Source: Candidatus Acidianus copahuensis (GTDB lineage Archaea > Thermoproteota > Thermoprotei_A > Sulfolobales > Sulfolobaceae). From it: 64,000 nucleotides of DNA. A program made the translations under genes and the position numbers. Below the pieces are notes generated by a model. It did not search any database. It was not told the origin of the DNA and saw only the letters and a program-made list of their open reading frames with translations. The stretch is from the NCBI RefSeq assembly GCF_000632495.1, contig NZ_JFZT01000057.1, forward strand, positions 1 through 64,000, written 5' to 3'. Shown in pieces: positions 33,925 through 44,329 of the stretch (the first letter of the stretch is position 1; the number at the start of each line of letters is the position of its first letter).

Positions 33925-35355
33925 TCAAGCTCTCTCCTTGACTTGTTCTTTAATTGGAGATCTCTGTTCCTTTCCTCTAACTGCGGAAAACACTAACGCT
34001 AGAGCCAATATTGCTATAGAGGCGAAGAATGCAGCATGAATACCTCCTAAGAATTTTCCAGCAACTCCACCTATCAAATTCGATGTTCCTAGAAATACCT
34101 CAAATGCAACATATCTAGGAACAGTTAAGGACGCAATAGTAATTGCAATTACATAACTTAATACTATTCCCATATTTGCAAGAGTTCTGAGCATTCCGGA
34201 TATACTTCCGTATAATTCCTTAGGGGAATTAGCCATTACCGCACTATTATTTGCAGGATAGAACATTGACGAACCAAGTCCGCCTATTATTGACGCTAAT
34301 ATTATGTCTAGATATGGAGTGTGAAGGGTTAAAGAAGTATATATGAAGGCAGCTATCATCATCATACCAATACCAATAGTTGCAGGGATTCTTGCACCTA
34401 TTTTATCTGATAATCTCCCAGCAAAAGGTCCTAACATGCTAGCTATAACATAGCCTGGAACTAGCAGTACAGAAGCGTTGAAGGGAGAGAGTCCTCTAAT
34501 TCCTTGTAAATACATTATAAGAATAAAAGCTGTTGCAAGATATCCAGAGCTTTGGAGAAAGGATGACATAAGAGAAAAGCTAAGAACCTTATTTTTAAAA
34601 GCTCTAAAATCTATAACCGGTGATGTAATTCTTCTTTCTAGAAATATAAATGGGAATAATAAAATGATTCCTATTATTATTAGGCTTATATCGACGTAGT
34701 TAATTCCAGAACCTGCAATTGAAGCTGCACCATAAGTTATTAGCGCTAATAAAGTTCCCAATAACGTTGTTCCAACTAAGTCAAACTTTTTACTAACCTT
34801 ATTTACATCTTTTATTACCTTTAATCCCACTGAGGTCGCAGCTATACCTATTGGCACGTTAATATAGAATATATACCTCCAACCGATGAATGTCGTTATT
34901 ATTCCTCCTAATATAATACCCAATATAGCTCCAACATTCCAACCTATTGACGTATAACCGTAAGCCTTTCCTCTCCTATTTGGTGGATAGTAGTCAGCTA
35001 TTATTGCACCACTATTTGCCTGTAACATTGATGCTCCAATAGCTTGAATAGCTCTCGAGCCTATTAGGAAAATATCAGTTGGGGCAAATCCGCATAACGC
35101 AGAACCGATTATAAATATAATAAAGCCAATGTTATATATCCTAGCTCTGCCGTAATTATCTCCTAACCTTCCTAACTGCGTAGTAAGTACTGCGGCTATT
35201 AGTAGGTAAATAAGGATTACCCAGATAATTGTAAATAAATTTGAATGAAGGGACTGGACTATTGTAGGTAAGGCTAATATAACAATAGTCGAATCTATTG
35301 CAGCCATCATTGTCCCAAGAACTACTACAAAAGTCACAACTGATACTCTATCCAT
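33925..35355 (-). CDS. DHA2-type MFS drug/proton antiporter
   Basis: A 476-residue protein with about fourteen membrane segments, starting [32 protein letters not shown], the classic DHA2 (EmrB/QacA) first helix with the D-x-T motif. [17 protein letters not shown] is the loop 2-3 motif and [13 protein letters not shown] marks the end of segment 6. It likely exports toxic organic compounds using the proton gradient. Its short C-terminal tail is charged. It stands alone upstream of the acetate genes with no evident regulator. Confidence 0.88.
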   Translation of the reverse strand: MDRVSVVTFVVVLGTMMAAIDSTIVILALPTIVQSLHSNLFTIIWVILIYLLIAAVLTTQLGRLGDNYGRARIYNIGFIIFIIGSALCGFAPTDIFLIGSRAIQAIGASMLQANSGAIIADYYPPNRRGKAYGYTSIGWNVGAILGIILGGIITTFIGWRYIFYINVPIGIAATSVGLKVIKDVNKVSKKFDLVGTTLLGTLLALITYGAASIAGSGINYVDISLIIIGIILLFPFIFLERRITSPVIDFRAFKNKVLSFSLMSSFLQSSGYLATAFILIMYLQGIRGLSPFNASVLLVPGYVIASMLGPFAGRLSDKIGARIPATIGIGMMMIAAFIYTSLTLHTPYLDIILASIIGGLGSSMFYPANNSAVMANSPKELYGSISGMLRTLANMGIVLSYVIAITIASLTVPRYVAFEVFLGTSNLIGGVAGKFLGGIHAAFFASIAILALALVFSAVRGKEQRSPIKEQVKERA

Positions 35356-35436
35356 ATATAGTCTTCTTGTTTAGCGGCATAAAAAAGTTTTCAAACCTAA
35401 CCATTTAAAAAATCAAAAATTTTCTATATCTTTAAA

Positions 35437-36000
35437 TTATTTAGATAGTGGGGCTCTTCCTAATGGAGGTTTTACTCCTAAGCTTTCAGCGACTACCTGA
35501 ATTAATCCTGTATACCATGCGGCTATAGCTGTTAATATTCCTATATAGCCGCCAGCATGAACAACTGCTAAATTAGAGATCATTGTTCCTATACCTAGAA
35601 GGAAAAAGGTTATCCATAAAAGCAGGAACGTAGTAAATAGACCTAAATTACTTTTAAAAGTTCCAAACCACATAGCGAGAGTGAATATTCCAAATGCTAT
35701 AAGAACAATCCCAACTCCTTGGTTCGTAATTCCCGGTAAAATTCCCATTGCTGAAATGAAGTACCATTCCCAAAAAGCCCCATAAGTAAAGAATGCCACA
35801 TATCCAAATGTATTTCCAGCCCTCCATTCTAGGATTCCAGCTAGAAGTTGTGCAAGCCCTCCATAAAATGCTGCCAAGCCTAAAACTGCTCCAACCCCTT
35901 GGGTTAATAGACCAGAATTATATATGCTTAATACTAGAGTTGTAAGTGCGAAACCAGATAGACCTAAAGGCGCAGGATTTGCCCTTTTTTGTTCTGTCAT
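35437..36000 (-). CDS. acetate/succinate transporter, GPR1/FUN34/YaaH (SatP) family
   Basis: A 187-residue membrane protein with six segments. The N-terminal signature [19 protein letters not shown] is the (N/S)PxPLGL family motif. [23 protein letters not shown] is the conserved second to third segment. Members are hexameric acetate channels or symporters. It is divergent from acetyl-CoA synthetase with only 89 bp between the starts, a pairing that supports acetate uptake and activation. Confidence 0.92.
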   Translation of the reverse strand: MTEQKRANPAPLGLSGFALTTLVLSIYNSGLLTQGVGAVLGLAAFYGGLAQLLAGILEWRAGNTFGYVAFFTYGAFWEWYFISAMGILPGITNQGVGIVLIAFGIFTLAMWFGTFKSNLGLFTTFLLLWITFFLLGIGTMISNLAVVHAGGYIGILTAIAAWYTGLIQVVAESLGVKPPLGRAPLSK

Positions 36001-36089
36001 GAGAAATGCCTAAAGTTAAAAGTTTTTAAAAATCACCTATTACTTTTCATGAAAGTAAAATACTTTAATTTTTCAAATAAAGTTTTGTT
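36001..36089. promoter_or_regulatory. divergent satP/acs promoter with TACTTT/AAAGTA half-sites
   Basis: The 89-bp region has three six-base half-sites: TACTTT (36041-36046), AAAGTA (36052-36057) and TACTTT (36061-36066). They give two adjacent inverted repeats around spacers of five and three bases. TATA-like TTTTTAAAAA (about 36023-36033) lies about 25 bases from the transporter ATG, and a T/A-rich element near 36062 lies about 26 bases from the acs ATG, so both transcripts look leaderless. The half-sites overlap the acs TATA region, so a regulator bound there would affect acs most. Confidence 0.45.
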
Positions 36090-38078
36090 ATGTCTGTAAC
36101 TTGGGCACTTCCATTTAACATAAAAATTAACTCTAGATCGATCAAAAGCGTATCGCCTCAAATTTACAAGGAAATTCATTCAGGTACTCTAAAGAACTTT
36201 AAGGAATTCTGGGCTAGTTTAGCTTCAGAACTTGAGTGGTTTAAGCCATGGGAAAAAATTTTAGATGATAGTAATCCACCTTTTTACAAGTGGTTCGTAG
36301 GAGGAGAGATAAACGCCTCCTATTTAGCTGTGGATAGACATGCAAAGACATGGAGAAAAAATAAAGTAGCGATAATTTGGGAAGGAGAACCAATAGATAA
36401 CGATAAGCCTAAAGACATAAGGATCCTAACTTATGGAGATTTATTTAGAGAAGTTAATAGGACAGCATATATGATGAAGGAGAAACTAGGATTAAAGAAG
36501 GGAGATCGTATAGCGATTTACCTTCCAATGATTCCAGAGCTTCCAATATTTATGCTTGCAGCGGCAAGGCTTGGAATACTGTTTACGGTAGTATTTTCCG
36601 GATTCAGTTCTGACGCTTTAGCCGCAAGAATTATCGATTCTAATGCAAAGGCCGTCATTACTGCAGACGGTGGTTGGAGAAGAGGTAAAATAGTTGACCT
36701 TAAAGGGATAGTAGATAATGCTTTAGAGAAAGCTCAGGTAAGTAAAGTAGTAGTTGTTAGGAGAATTGGAAATAATACGAGGATTGTTAATGGGAGGGAT
36801 TATTACTATGACGAATTAATGAAGGATATTCCGTGGAATATATACATAGAACCTGAGAGGATGAGATCAGAGGATCCGCTCTACGTGCTATATACATCTG
36901 GAACTACTGGTAAACCGAAGGGAATAGTTCATGATATAGGAGGTTATATGACCCTCCTTCATGCTACAATGAAGTGGGTATTTGATGTAAGAGAAGATGA
37001 TATATTTTGGTGTACTGCGGACATAGGTTGGGTTACAGGTCATTCTTACATAGTGTTTGGACCTCTCCTTGAGGGTCTTACAGAAATAATGTACGAGGGG
37101 GCACTAGATTATCCTCAGCCTGACAGATGGGTTTCCATAGTAGAGAGATACGGGACTACTATTCTCTATACTTCCCCAACTGCAATAAGGTCATTCATGA
37201 AGTATGGCGAAGAGTGGATTAAAAAACATGATATATCCTCTATTAGGCTGATGCATTCTGTTGGCGAACCTATAAATCCTGAGGCGTTCAATTGGTTTTT
37301 TAATAACGTTGGAAGAGGAGAAGTTGACTTTGGATCAACTTGGTGGATGACTGAAACCGGAGGTATAATAATTTCTAATCTCCCTGGATACTATATGATT
37401 CCTATGAAGCCAGGGAGCAACGGTATGCCTATACCTGGTATTGAAGCTGATGTAGTAGATGAGGCAGGAATGTCATCTAAACCAGAAGAGAGAGGATATC
37501 TAGTCTTGAAAAATCCCTGGCCAGGAATGCCACTAACAATCCTTAATGATCCAGAAAGATACGTTAAGGTATATTGGAGTAAATTTCCTGGATTATTCTA
37601 TGCCGGAGATTACGCTGTTAAAGATGAGGATGGGTATTTCTGGATTCTTGGAAGAGCAGATGAGGTAATTAAGGTCTCAGGGCATAGGTTAGGTACATAT
37701 GAACTTGAGTCAGCTATTATAGAGCATCCGGCCGTAGCAGAGGCAGCTGTAATAGGCATTCCTCATGAAGTTAAGGGAGAGGTGCCAGTAGCATTCATAA
37801 TTTTGAAGCAAGGATATGTAGGGGATGATAGGTTAATAAAAGAAATAATTAATTTAGCAAGGGAAAAAGTTGGTCCTATAGCCAATGTTGAAAAAGCTTA
37901 TGTTGTATCTAAGTTACCTAAGACTAGGTCTGGAAAAATAATGAGAAGGGTAGTAAGGGCAGTTGCTAGTAATGCAGAAGTAGGTGATATAACTACTCTA
38001 GAGGACGAAGCCTCAGTAGACGAGATCAGGAGAGCAATAAAGGAATTCAAAGAGGAGCTTAACAACAGGAGTAAATAG
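36090..38078 (+). CDS. acs: acetyl-CoA synthetase (AMP-forming)
   Basis: A 662-residue cytoplasmic enzyme, normal Acs length, making acetyl-CoA from acetate, ATP and CoA. Visible: the N-terminal region YKWFVGGEINASYLAVDRH, the phosphate loop YTSGTTGKPKG, the aryl-acid site region DFGSTWWMTETGG, the hinge YFWILGRADEVIKVSGHR and the C-terminal LPKTRSGKIMRR with the catalytic, acetylatable Lys. WWMTE with Trp is typical of acetate/propionate specificity. It is divergent from an acetate transporter. In Sulfolobales, paralogs can serve as 3-hydroxypropionyl-CoA synthetase, but the neighbour favours acetate. Confidence 0.9.
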   Translation: MSVTWALPFNIKINSRSIKSVSPQIYKEIHSGTLKNFKEFWASLASELEWFKPWEKILDDSNPPFYKWFVGGEINASYLAVDRHAKTWRKNKVAIIWEGEPIDNDKPKDIRILTYGDLFREVNRTAYMMKEKLGLKKGDRIAIYLPMIPELPIFMLAAARLGILFTVVFSGFSSDALAARIIDSNAKAVITADGGWRRGKIVDLKGIVDNALEKAQVSKVVVVRRIGNNTRIVNGRDYYYDELMKDIPWNIYIEPERMRSEDPLYVLYTSGTTGKPKGIVHDIGGYMTLLHATMKWVFDVREDDIFWCTADIGWVTGHSYIVFGPLLEGLTEIMYEGALDYPQPDRWVSIVERYGTTILYTSPTAIRSFMKYGEEWIKKHDISSIRLMHSVGEPINPEAFNWFFNNVGRGEVDFGSTWWMTETGGIIISNLPGYYMIPMKPGSNGMPIPGIEADVVDEAGMSSKPEERGYLVLKNPWPGMPLTILNDPERYVKVYWSKFPGLFYAGDYAVKDEDGYFWILGRADEVIKVSGHRLGTYELESAIIEHPAVAEAAVIGIPHEVKGEVPVAFIILKQGYVGDDRLIKEIINLAREKVGPIANVEKAYVVSKLPKTRSGKIMRRVVRAVASNAEVGDITTLEDEASVDEIRRAIKEFKEELNNRSK

Positions 38079-38581
38079 TAATCAAAAACCAAATCTATAA
38101 TTTTAACTAGAAACTTTAAAAAGATTTTTATACTATTTTACAGTATCTTTACCTTTCTTAGAGTTAATGGGGCAGAAAACTGTAAGAATGGAATAAATAT
38201 ATTCTTTCTAAAGAATATAAAGTCTATTTCTGATAATAAATTATATTTACCTTGGTCTTTCGTTTTAGATCTGTTGACGACAAATGTTAAGATTAAAAGT
38301 CTAATTGAAGTTTTTGTACTTAAAGACTCCTCTCATTTATGGAAACCAACGTCGAACAAGTGAAGATGAAGAAGCCTAGTTAATTTCTTGAACAACTGCT
38401 TAACTTTTATGTCTTAATGCTAAGTGTGTTTTTATATTTCTATAGGGGACTATCTATTCTTACCCTCGCAGTGATCTTTACTCCCTTAAACCTCAAAAGA
38501 TAAAGATTTTAAAAATTAGAATCCAAACATATAGTAGAACTTAAATTTCGTAAAACAAGAGTAGTAGGAGGTGTTTTTTAG
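38079..38581. other. intergenic region, no gene recognised
   Basis: About 500 bp of AT-rich DNA between acs and the next MFS gene. A 14-codon frame METNVEQVKMKKPS (38339-38383) stands alone and looks like a gene fragment. Near the right end GGAGGTG (38567-38573) is the ribosome site of the MFS gene. Otherwise nothing is supported. Confidence 0.5.
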
Positions 38582-39805
38582 GTGTCTGACATGAGATTCG
38601 AATTCTTATTGCTTTCAAGAGTATTTAGGAGTATAGGAATAATATTTATAACATTATCATCTTCCCTATACTTATCTCTCCTAGGCTTCTCTCCTGCTCA
38701 AATAGGACTAATATTTCTAGGCGCGATAGGAGTTACCGCAGTGTTATCTCTTAGTCTAGGAATGTTTGGAGATAGAAAGGGATATAAGAAATCATTAATT
38801 CTAGGGGATTTGACTGGAGTGATAGCTGGAGTATTACTTTGGCATTTTAGTTTGCCTAGTCTTGCAGCTATAGCTTTTATAATAGGCGGGGTTGGGGGTG
38901 CAGCGGGTGGTATGAGGGGAGCATTCTCTACTGGACTAACTCCATTAGTTGCAAGTAATTGGGTTGATGAAGAGGAAAGAGTTAGAAAGATGAGCTTATT
39001 GATCTCTACCGCGTCATTTGCGGGTATAGGGGGAAGCATTTTGCTATCTTTAGTCTCAGTTGTAGGCAAAAATGTTATAGATGGTTATAGACTTTTCTTT
39101 GGGATTTCTGCTTTTCTCATGATTGCTTCTATAGCTTGTATTTCTCTTGTAAAAGAGGTAGAAAGGCCTAAGAAAACTACGAAAATAATGCAAAAATCTA
39201 GTGCTAAATATATTGGAAAAGTTATCTTATCAAATTCCTTGGCAGGGGTTGGGCTGGGAATGGCAATACCTTTATTACCTCTTTGGTATAAGTTAGCATT
39301 TCATGTTGGTTCATTTGAGATAGGTATTGTATTTACTATATCTTATATTTCAACAGGTATAGGTTCTCTCATTGCTGGAAAAATTCATATAAATCCTCTA
39401 AAGGTGGCCTCACTGACCAGAGCTCTTAATGGAATATTTCTACTTGCTATGGCTTTATCCCCTTTTTTTGGTCTTGCAGCTCTTCTTTATATTATAAGAG
39501 GTTTAAATGCAGGGATAGGTTCCCCTAATAGGACAATGGTTAACATAAGAGGAGTTCAAAGCGAAGATTATGGGACAGCGTCAAGCGTTCAAGGTATTGC
39601 GACTAGAGTTTCACAGATGAGTTCTGGGTTAGGAGGGTTCCTTATGGAGTACGCATTACCTCTACCATTAGAAGTTGGAGGCGTACTACAAGCTATTGGA
39701 GGTTACCTCTACTATTGGCTTTTAGGTGAGAGAGGACAGGAGGACGCTAAGAAAGTAGATGAGGGAGAAAAACGAAAGCCAACGCGTACTCTCGGTAAAA
39801 ATTAA
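38582..39805 (+). CDS. MFS transporter
   Basis: A 407-residue protein with twelve membrane segments. GMFGDRKGYKKSLILGD is the loop 2-3 motif, and GGVGGAAGGMRGAFSTGLTPLVASNWVD is the segment 4 region. GTG start at 38582, supported by GGAGGTG eight bases upstream; the ATG three codons on is an alternative. A charged C-terminal tail (EDAKKVDEGEKRKP) is cytoplasmic. It is followed after 21 bp by a PAP2 phosphatase on the same strand. The substrate is unknown. Confidence 0.82.
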   Translation: MSDMRFEFLLLSRVFRSIGIIFITLSSSLYLSLLGFSPAQIGLIFLGAIGVTAVLSLSLGMFGDRKGYKKSLILGDLTGVIAGVLLWHFSLPSLAAIAFIIGGVGGAAGGMRGAFSTGLTPLVASNWVDEEERVRKMSLLISTASFAGIGGSILLSLVSVVGKNVIDGYRLFFGISAFLMIASIACISLVKEVERPKKTTKIMQKSSAKYIGKVILSNSLAGVGLGMAIPLLPLWYKLAFHVGSFEIGIVFTISYISTGIGSLIAGKIHINPLKVASLTRALNGIFLLAMALSPFFGLAALLYIIRGLNAGIGSPNRTMVNIRGVQSEDYGTASSVQGIATRVSQMSSGLGGFLMEYALPLPLEVGGVLQAIGGYLYYWLLGERGQEDAKKVDEGEKRKPTRTLGKN

Positions 39806-39826
39806 ATACTTTAGTGTATTTAACTT

Positions 39827-40462
39827 GTGCTCATGCTCAAAAAGTATTGGTTCTTGTTGTTGGGATTTATCTCTTTTTCAATTTACGTAAAAATAGTCTC
39901 GGAATATAACGTTATATTTAATGTAGAACTGTTTCAGTTAATTAATTATCATCAATATGCTCCAATGAACTGGATAATGATATTCTTTTCTAAATATGGT
40001 AGAGAATATATCTGGATTCCTTTAACGGCAATTCTTCTTATTCCAAAAAAGTTTAGAAAGGTAGGATTAACTCTTGCAGCCTCATTTATCTTAGCAATAA
40101 TATTGGGAGAGGCATCAAAGTATATTTTTGCACAACTGAGGCCCTTTTACTTTATACATGCTAACTTGCTAGTTCCAAAGCCTACAGACTACAGTTATCC
40201 TTCAGGACATGCCTTAATAGTAAGCGATGGGGCAATAGTCTTAACTGCGACATCACCAAAGTGGTTATGGATACCGTTTTTAATTGAGGCGATAATAGTC
40301 AGTTATTCAAGGGTTTATGTAGGAGTTCATTGGCCTGCAGACATATTAGGAGGTTGGTTATTGGGTGGATGGATTTCACTGTTTACAACAGATATGATGA
40401 AAAGAGGGTTATTACGTCCAGTTGAAAAACTGTTCAGATGTGAAACAAATTATCCTAAATAA
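39827..40462 (+). CDS. membrane PAP2-family lipid phosphatase
   Basis: A 211-residue membrane enzyme with five to six segments and all three phosphatase motifs: [16 protein letters not shown] and [16 protein letters not shown], including the His of PSGH and the His/Asp of the last motif. Such enzymes dephosphorylate polyprenyl or lipid phosphates at the outer membrane face. It could recycle dolichyl phosphate for glycosylation, and a mannosyltransferase is encoded 2 kb away. It ends 3 bp from the convergent thiC end. Confidence 0.9.
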   Translation: MLMLKKYWFLLLGFISFSIYVKIVSEYNVIFNVELFQLINYHQYAPMNWIMIFFSKYGREYIWIPLTAILLIPKKFRKVGLTLAASFILAIILGEASKYIFAQLRPFYFIHANLLVPKPTDYSYPSGHALIVSDGAIVLTATSPKWLWIPFLIEAIIVSYSRVYVGVHWPADILGGWLLGGWISLFTTDMMKRGLLRPVEKLFRCETNYPK

Positions 40463-40464
40463 TT

Positions 40465-41778
40465 TTAAGTTTTCTTTACATTTCTCTCCTTCGCTCTTAA
40501 GGCTCTAGGTAACACCAAGTAAACGCAGAGATCTCCACACATTGTACAAGATCCAGCCTCAAATCCTTTGTACTGCCTATATATCTCTTTAGCTCTATCT
40601 TTATCAAATGTATAGGAGAACATAGATTTCCAATCTAATGAACCTCTGGCTATACTCATTTTGTTATCCTCTTCTCTAATCTTATTTCCCAATTTTACCA
40701 TGTCTCCAATATGGGCAGCAATCTTAAATGCAATAAGCCCTTCCTTAACTTGATCTGGGTTAGGAAGCGATAAATGTTCAGCTGGTGTAAGGTAACATAA
40801 CATATCTGCTCCTGAAGCAGAAGCAACAGCGCCTCCTATAGCTCCGGCAATATGATCATAACCTGCAGCTATATCAGTAGGAAGAATGCCTAGAACGTAA
40901 TAAGGGATTCCTCCAGTAAGTTCTTTCTCAAGTTTCACGTCCATATCTATTTGATCTAATGGCATATGACCAGGACCTTCTATCATTACTTGAACTCCTT
41001 GCTCTAAACTCTTTTTAGCTAATCTTGCGTTTATCATTAACTCTCCAACCTGCAGTTCATCGTGAGCGTCGCCCGTTCCTCCTGGTCTTAGGGCATCGCC
41101 TAGACTTAAAACCACATCATATTCCCTAGCAATTTCGAGTAGATAATCAAAGTTACTATATAGCGGATTCTCCTTCTCGTTGTAGATTTCCCAGGCTGCC
41201 AATATTGTGCCTCCTCTACTAACGACTCCAGCAAGTCTTTTAACTTTCCCTATCCTCTTTGCGAGTTCAAGGGTTATCCCTGTGTGAACAGTTACGAAGT
41301 CTACTCCATCTTTGAAGTGTCTCTCTATAACGTTGAAGAAATCATCCTCCGTGAAGTCAATTACATACTTTCTTTTTGCAACCATCTCATAATAAACTTG
41401 ATATATCGGTACTGTTCCGACGGGCATAATCGCCTTTTTAAGTACTTCCCTTCTCATGAGATCTATATTTCCTCCATCCGTTAGATCCATTATTGTGTCA
41501 GCTCCGAAAGTATTGGCAATTTCAACTTTTTTCATTTCCTCTTCAAGGATATAGTGGTCTGTCGACGCGCCTATATTTACGTTAACTTTAGTTGTTAAAC
41601 CTTCACCTATTGCGGTGTATCTAGAAATATTGTCTCTATTTATGTTCTTAAATATCACCACTTTTCCTTTAGCTACTCTATCCCTAATCTTTTCAGGTTC
41701 AACACCTTCAACCTTAGAAATTATTTTCATTTCTTCTGTAATTGATCCCTCCCGTGCTTGTTGGATTTGAGTTCCCAT
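40465..41778 (-). CDS. thiC: phosphomethylpyrimidine synthase ThiC
   Basis: Radical-SAM enzyme converting aminoimidazole ribotide to hydroxymethylpyrimidine phosphate for thiamine. The frame opens at 41811, but the ATG at 41778 gives [11 protein letters not shown], the family start (437 residues). Visible: [29 protein letters not shown], and [15 protein letters not shown] [11 protein letters not shown]. The C-terminal cluster motif is CTMCGDLC, that is C-x2-C-x3-C, one residue shorter than the usual C-x2-C-x4-C. I see no riboswitch upstream. Confidence 0.93.
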   Translation of the reverse strand: MGTQIQQAREGSITEEMKIISKVEGVEPEKIRDRVAKGKVVIFKNINRDNISRYTAIGEGLTTKVNVNIGASTDHYILEEEMKKVEIANTFGADTIMDLTDGGNIDLMRREVLKKAIMPVGTVPIYQVYYEMVAKRKYVIDFTEDDFFNVIERHFKDGVDFVTVHTGITLELAKRIGKVKRLAGVVSRGGTILAAWEIYNEKENPLYSNFDYLLEIAREYDVVLSLGDALRPGGTGDAHDELQVGELMINARLAKKSLEQGVQVMIEGPGHMPLDQIDMDVKLEKELTGGIPYYVLGILPTDIAAGYDHIAGAIGGAVASASGADMLCYLTPAEHLSLPNPDQVKEGLIAFKIAAHIGDMVKLGNKIREEDNKMSIARGSLDWKSMFSYTFDKDRAKEIYRQYKGFEAGSCTMCGDLCVYLVLPRALRAKERNVKKT

Positions 41779-42220
41779 ATATAAGCAACTTATAAAGTAA
41801 CTAATAAACATTATTTTAAGTTAGAACATCAAGAATTTTTGCCTATAGAAGAAGGGTAAAAAAGTAGAGCATGGAGAAATTATCAGTTCATGAAAACATT
41901 TTATAGTTACATTTAATTTATTAAAAATAATTAAAAATGTGTTGATTAAATTAATGGGAGATAGTATAATCTTCCCGATATTGATCTTTCCTTGTCAGAA
42001 AATTTTGACTCTCCATTTACCAATTCTTCACTGTGGAGGGAACGCAGATCTTTATTTACTTCCTTTTTTTTAAAAAAAACATGTTAAATGAAAGATCTCT
42101 GGGCAATTCATAAATTCATTGAAGGATCTTTGGACTCTTTTTATCTTGCGATTTTTAATATAAATAAAGTTCTCTCAATTTAATTTACAAAAAATAATAA
42201 AGTAGTCCTTAATCAATTAC
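41779..42220. other. intergenic region upstream of thiC, nothing recognised
   Basis: About 440 bp, AT-rich, with homopolymer runs. An open stretch near 42080-42180 (KDLWAIHKFIEGSLDSFYLAIFN) has no clear start context and no family that I know. No thiamine riboswitch core is apparent. Promoter elements for thiC must lie close to 41790-41815 (AT-rich TTATAAAGTAAC on either strand). Confidence 0.45.
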
Positions 42221-43228
42221 CTACGCGAAGAAAGCGGTCATCTGCCAAATCAATATTACTATAGAAATAACAAGGCAAAAAATAGCGTAAATCCAAGTAA
42301 CTTTAAACATTGTGGAATAGGCATAAAATACGGGAAACGCTTGTAAAAGTATCCGTGGTATTGATATCGCAGGAGTGCCCTCTATGAAGAGCAGAGGAAG
42401 GAAAATAGCTAAAGAATAAGCAAAGTAAAACTTATCCATAACGTAAAGTTTGATAATTCCTAAAAGATAAAATACTTCAAAAAGCAAATTCCTAATTAAC
42501 CATACATAAGTAGGTATTAAATAACCCAAAAACTTCCAGTTTTGTGATGTAAACCACCCAGTCAGTAACCATTCTGCTTGACCCAAGGGGGTAGTAAATT
42601 TTACTCCCCATAACTCCTCAGCGTAGAAGTAGATAAATGGAGTCCCTGTGCTGAAATAAAACCAAGAAAATATTCCTAGGCCTATAACAATTGGTATTAA
42701 TAGATAATGCAATTTCTTCCATCTAATTAGATATGAGGGTAATGTTAGTGCTAAATTATAGAAGCTAGCAATTGCGATAGAAACTAGAATGGAGGAAGTA
42801 AGAAGTTTCTTATTTTTTAAAGCCAAAAAGGATAGTGATAAAAATACCAATGGAATTACATCTGAGTAAGGAATTGTAGTAAATACAATATAAGTTGGAA
42901 ATAATGTAAATAGTAATGCAGTTCTATAATTAAATACCTTATTAATTACTATGGGAGGTATAAAACTTAGGGCATTTGTAAGGAGTAGTGCGGAAACTGA
43001 AGTCCTATGAATTATATAGTTTAATGATTTTATAAGTAACGGATAGATCGGAGAAAAAGCATAGTAATATGCACTATTATATCCATGAATCGAAATATAC
43101 TCAAAGTTAGCGCTATCCCACGCCGTAACAAAGTGATGAAAAGAATCATGAATAATTACAATATATCCAACATATAGTACGAATTTAGATATTAAGAGAT
43201 AAAATATTAATTTCAGAGAATTATACAT
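42221..43228 (-). CDS. PIG-V-like membrane mannosyltransferase
   Basis: A 335-residue protein with about nine membrane segments. The first extracytoplasmic loop AWDSANFEYISIHGYNSA contains the WDS/GY pattern of the PIG-V/GPI mannosyltransferase-II family, with the Asp as catalytic candidate. AFSPIYPLLIKSL is the family FFPLYP-type motif. It would use a dolichyl-phosphate sugar to extend glycolipids or N-glycans on the outer face. The acceptor is unknown. It stands alone. Confidence 0.78.
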   Translation of the reverse strand: MYNSLKLIFYLLISKFVLYVGYIVIIHDSFHHFVTAWDSANFEYISIHGYNSAYYYAFSPIYPLLIKSLNYIIHRTSVSALLLTNALSFIPPIVINKVFNYRTALLFTLFPTYIVFTTIPYSDVIPLVFLSLSFLALKNKKLLTSSILVSIAIASFYNLALTLPSYLIRWKKLHYLLIPIVIGLGIFSWFYFSTGTPFIYFYAEELWGVKFTTPLGQAEWLLTGWFTSQNWKFLGYLIPTYVWLIRNLLFEVFYLLGIIKLYVMDKFYFAYSLAIFLPLLFIEGTPAISIPRILLQAFPVFYAYSTMFKVTWIYAIFCLVISIVILIWQMTAFFA

Positions 43229-43654
43229 ATGTTATTTTCCAAGAGATAAGTTATAAGTATGATCCCATTGCACCATGTTCTTCAATTTTATCTCTTCAAG
43301 GGTTAGGTGGACAGAAGACCAATCGTACGATGAGGATAGGTATCACTCTTAGACTAGATATATAAGCTAACAATTATTTTTAAAAAATTATTATTTTCCA
43401 TTTATAAAAATCTCAAAAATATTGGCTATTAAAGATGAAAAAAGACGTGACTAAAATTCATTGGAGATCTAACATAACTATACGGATCAGTACATAATAC
43501 TTTATTTTAAAAGTGTTTTGCATTCTTAGTATTCTGGAATTTCAAAAATAAATAAGTAAATATTGAAATTTAATGATATAACTTACTAGGCTTTTCAAAA
43601 TTTATAAAAACACTATTGCGATAATCTTAAGCTTTTCAAAACTGATTTGAGTTT
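43229..43654. other. intergenic region, nothing recognised
   Basis: About 425 bp between divergent genes. The sequence is AT-rich, with a small GC-richer island at about 43295-43350 (GGACAGAAGACC...GATGAGG). No gene or complete structured RNA could be supported. It must contain the promoters of the mannosyltransferase and the thioesterase. Confidence 0.45.
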
Positions 43655-44053
43655 ATGAACCCTAAGGATGTTGAATCTTTTTTGAGAGAAAAAGAGTATT
43701 TATTTAGCTTTTTATCAATAAATATAGATAAAATTGATAATGGTACGTGTATTATCAGCTTTCCTTGGAAAGAGGAATTCGCTAGATTAGGAAATATATT
43801 ACACGGAGGAATGATAATGAGTGCTATGGACTATGCAGGTGCGTTAGCAGTTTTAAGTGTAAACGACAAGAAAAATCAGGTAACTCAAGAGCTGAAGATA
43901 AACTTTATTGATCCAATGACAAAAGGTCCCTTCAAATGTGTAGCTAGGGTAGTTAAAAAGGGGAAAAGTACAGCAGTTGTTGATGTAGAGTTTTACGACT
44001 CTGAGGGAAAATTAGGAGCAAAAGGTTTGGGGACGTGGTTTTTATTGTCTTAA
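43655..44053 (+). CDS. PaaI-like hotdog thioesterase
   Basis: A 132-residue single hotdog domain. The key segment RLGNILHGGMIMSAMDYAGALAV has the HGG motif and the acidic residue on the central helix (Asp), typical of PaaI/YdiI-type acyl-CoA thioesterases. VTQELKINFIDPMTKGPFKC is the substrate-channel strand. It hydrolyses acyl- or aryl-CoA in the cytoplasm. It fits the acyl-CoA catabolic genes that follow at 45-57 kb, but a transposon remnant lies between them. Confidence 0.88.
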   Translation: MNPKDVESFLREKEYLFSFLSINIDKIDNGTCIISFPWKEEFARLGNILHGGMIMSAMDYAGALAVLSVNDKKNQVTQELKINFIDPMTKGPFKCVARVVKKGKSTAVVDVEFYDSEGKLGAKGLGTWFLLS

Positions 44054-44329
44054 TGAGCAGAAGACTGCATTAGCATAATTGATAACCTATTAGTATAAAA
44101 TAAATAGTTTTTACTTTTAAGTTATCTTTTTGAACAAATAATTAATATTTATTTGGAACGTTATAACCTTAAGATTAATTTGCGTTTATAATTAGTGAAG
44201 TTGATAAATACAGGGAAGGTATTCGTGTCCTTCATTGTTAAGGGCTATGATACCTTAGTCGAAAAACAGGAAAACAAGTTATTGATGTTCATATATAGAC
44301 TTCTAACAACTTCAGATGGTTAATACGTG

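Noticed and set aside
38339..38383. Fourteen-codon frame METNVEQVKMKKPS
   Set aside because: Too short, with no ribosome site or family; probably a fragment of a lost gene.
42075..42185. Open stretch KDLWAIHKFIEGSLDSFYLAIFN downstream of an ATG in the thiC upstream gap
   Set aside because: Short, no family likeness, and ends in AT-rich repeats; may be a transposase fragment but cannot be supported.
41779..42220. Thiamine riboswitch upstream of thiC
   Set aside because: I looked for a structured GC-rich leader with TPP core motifs and saw only AT-rich DNA.
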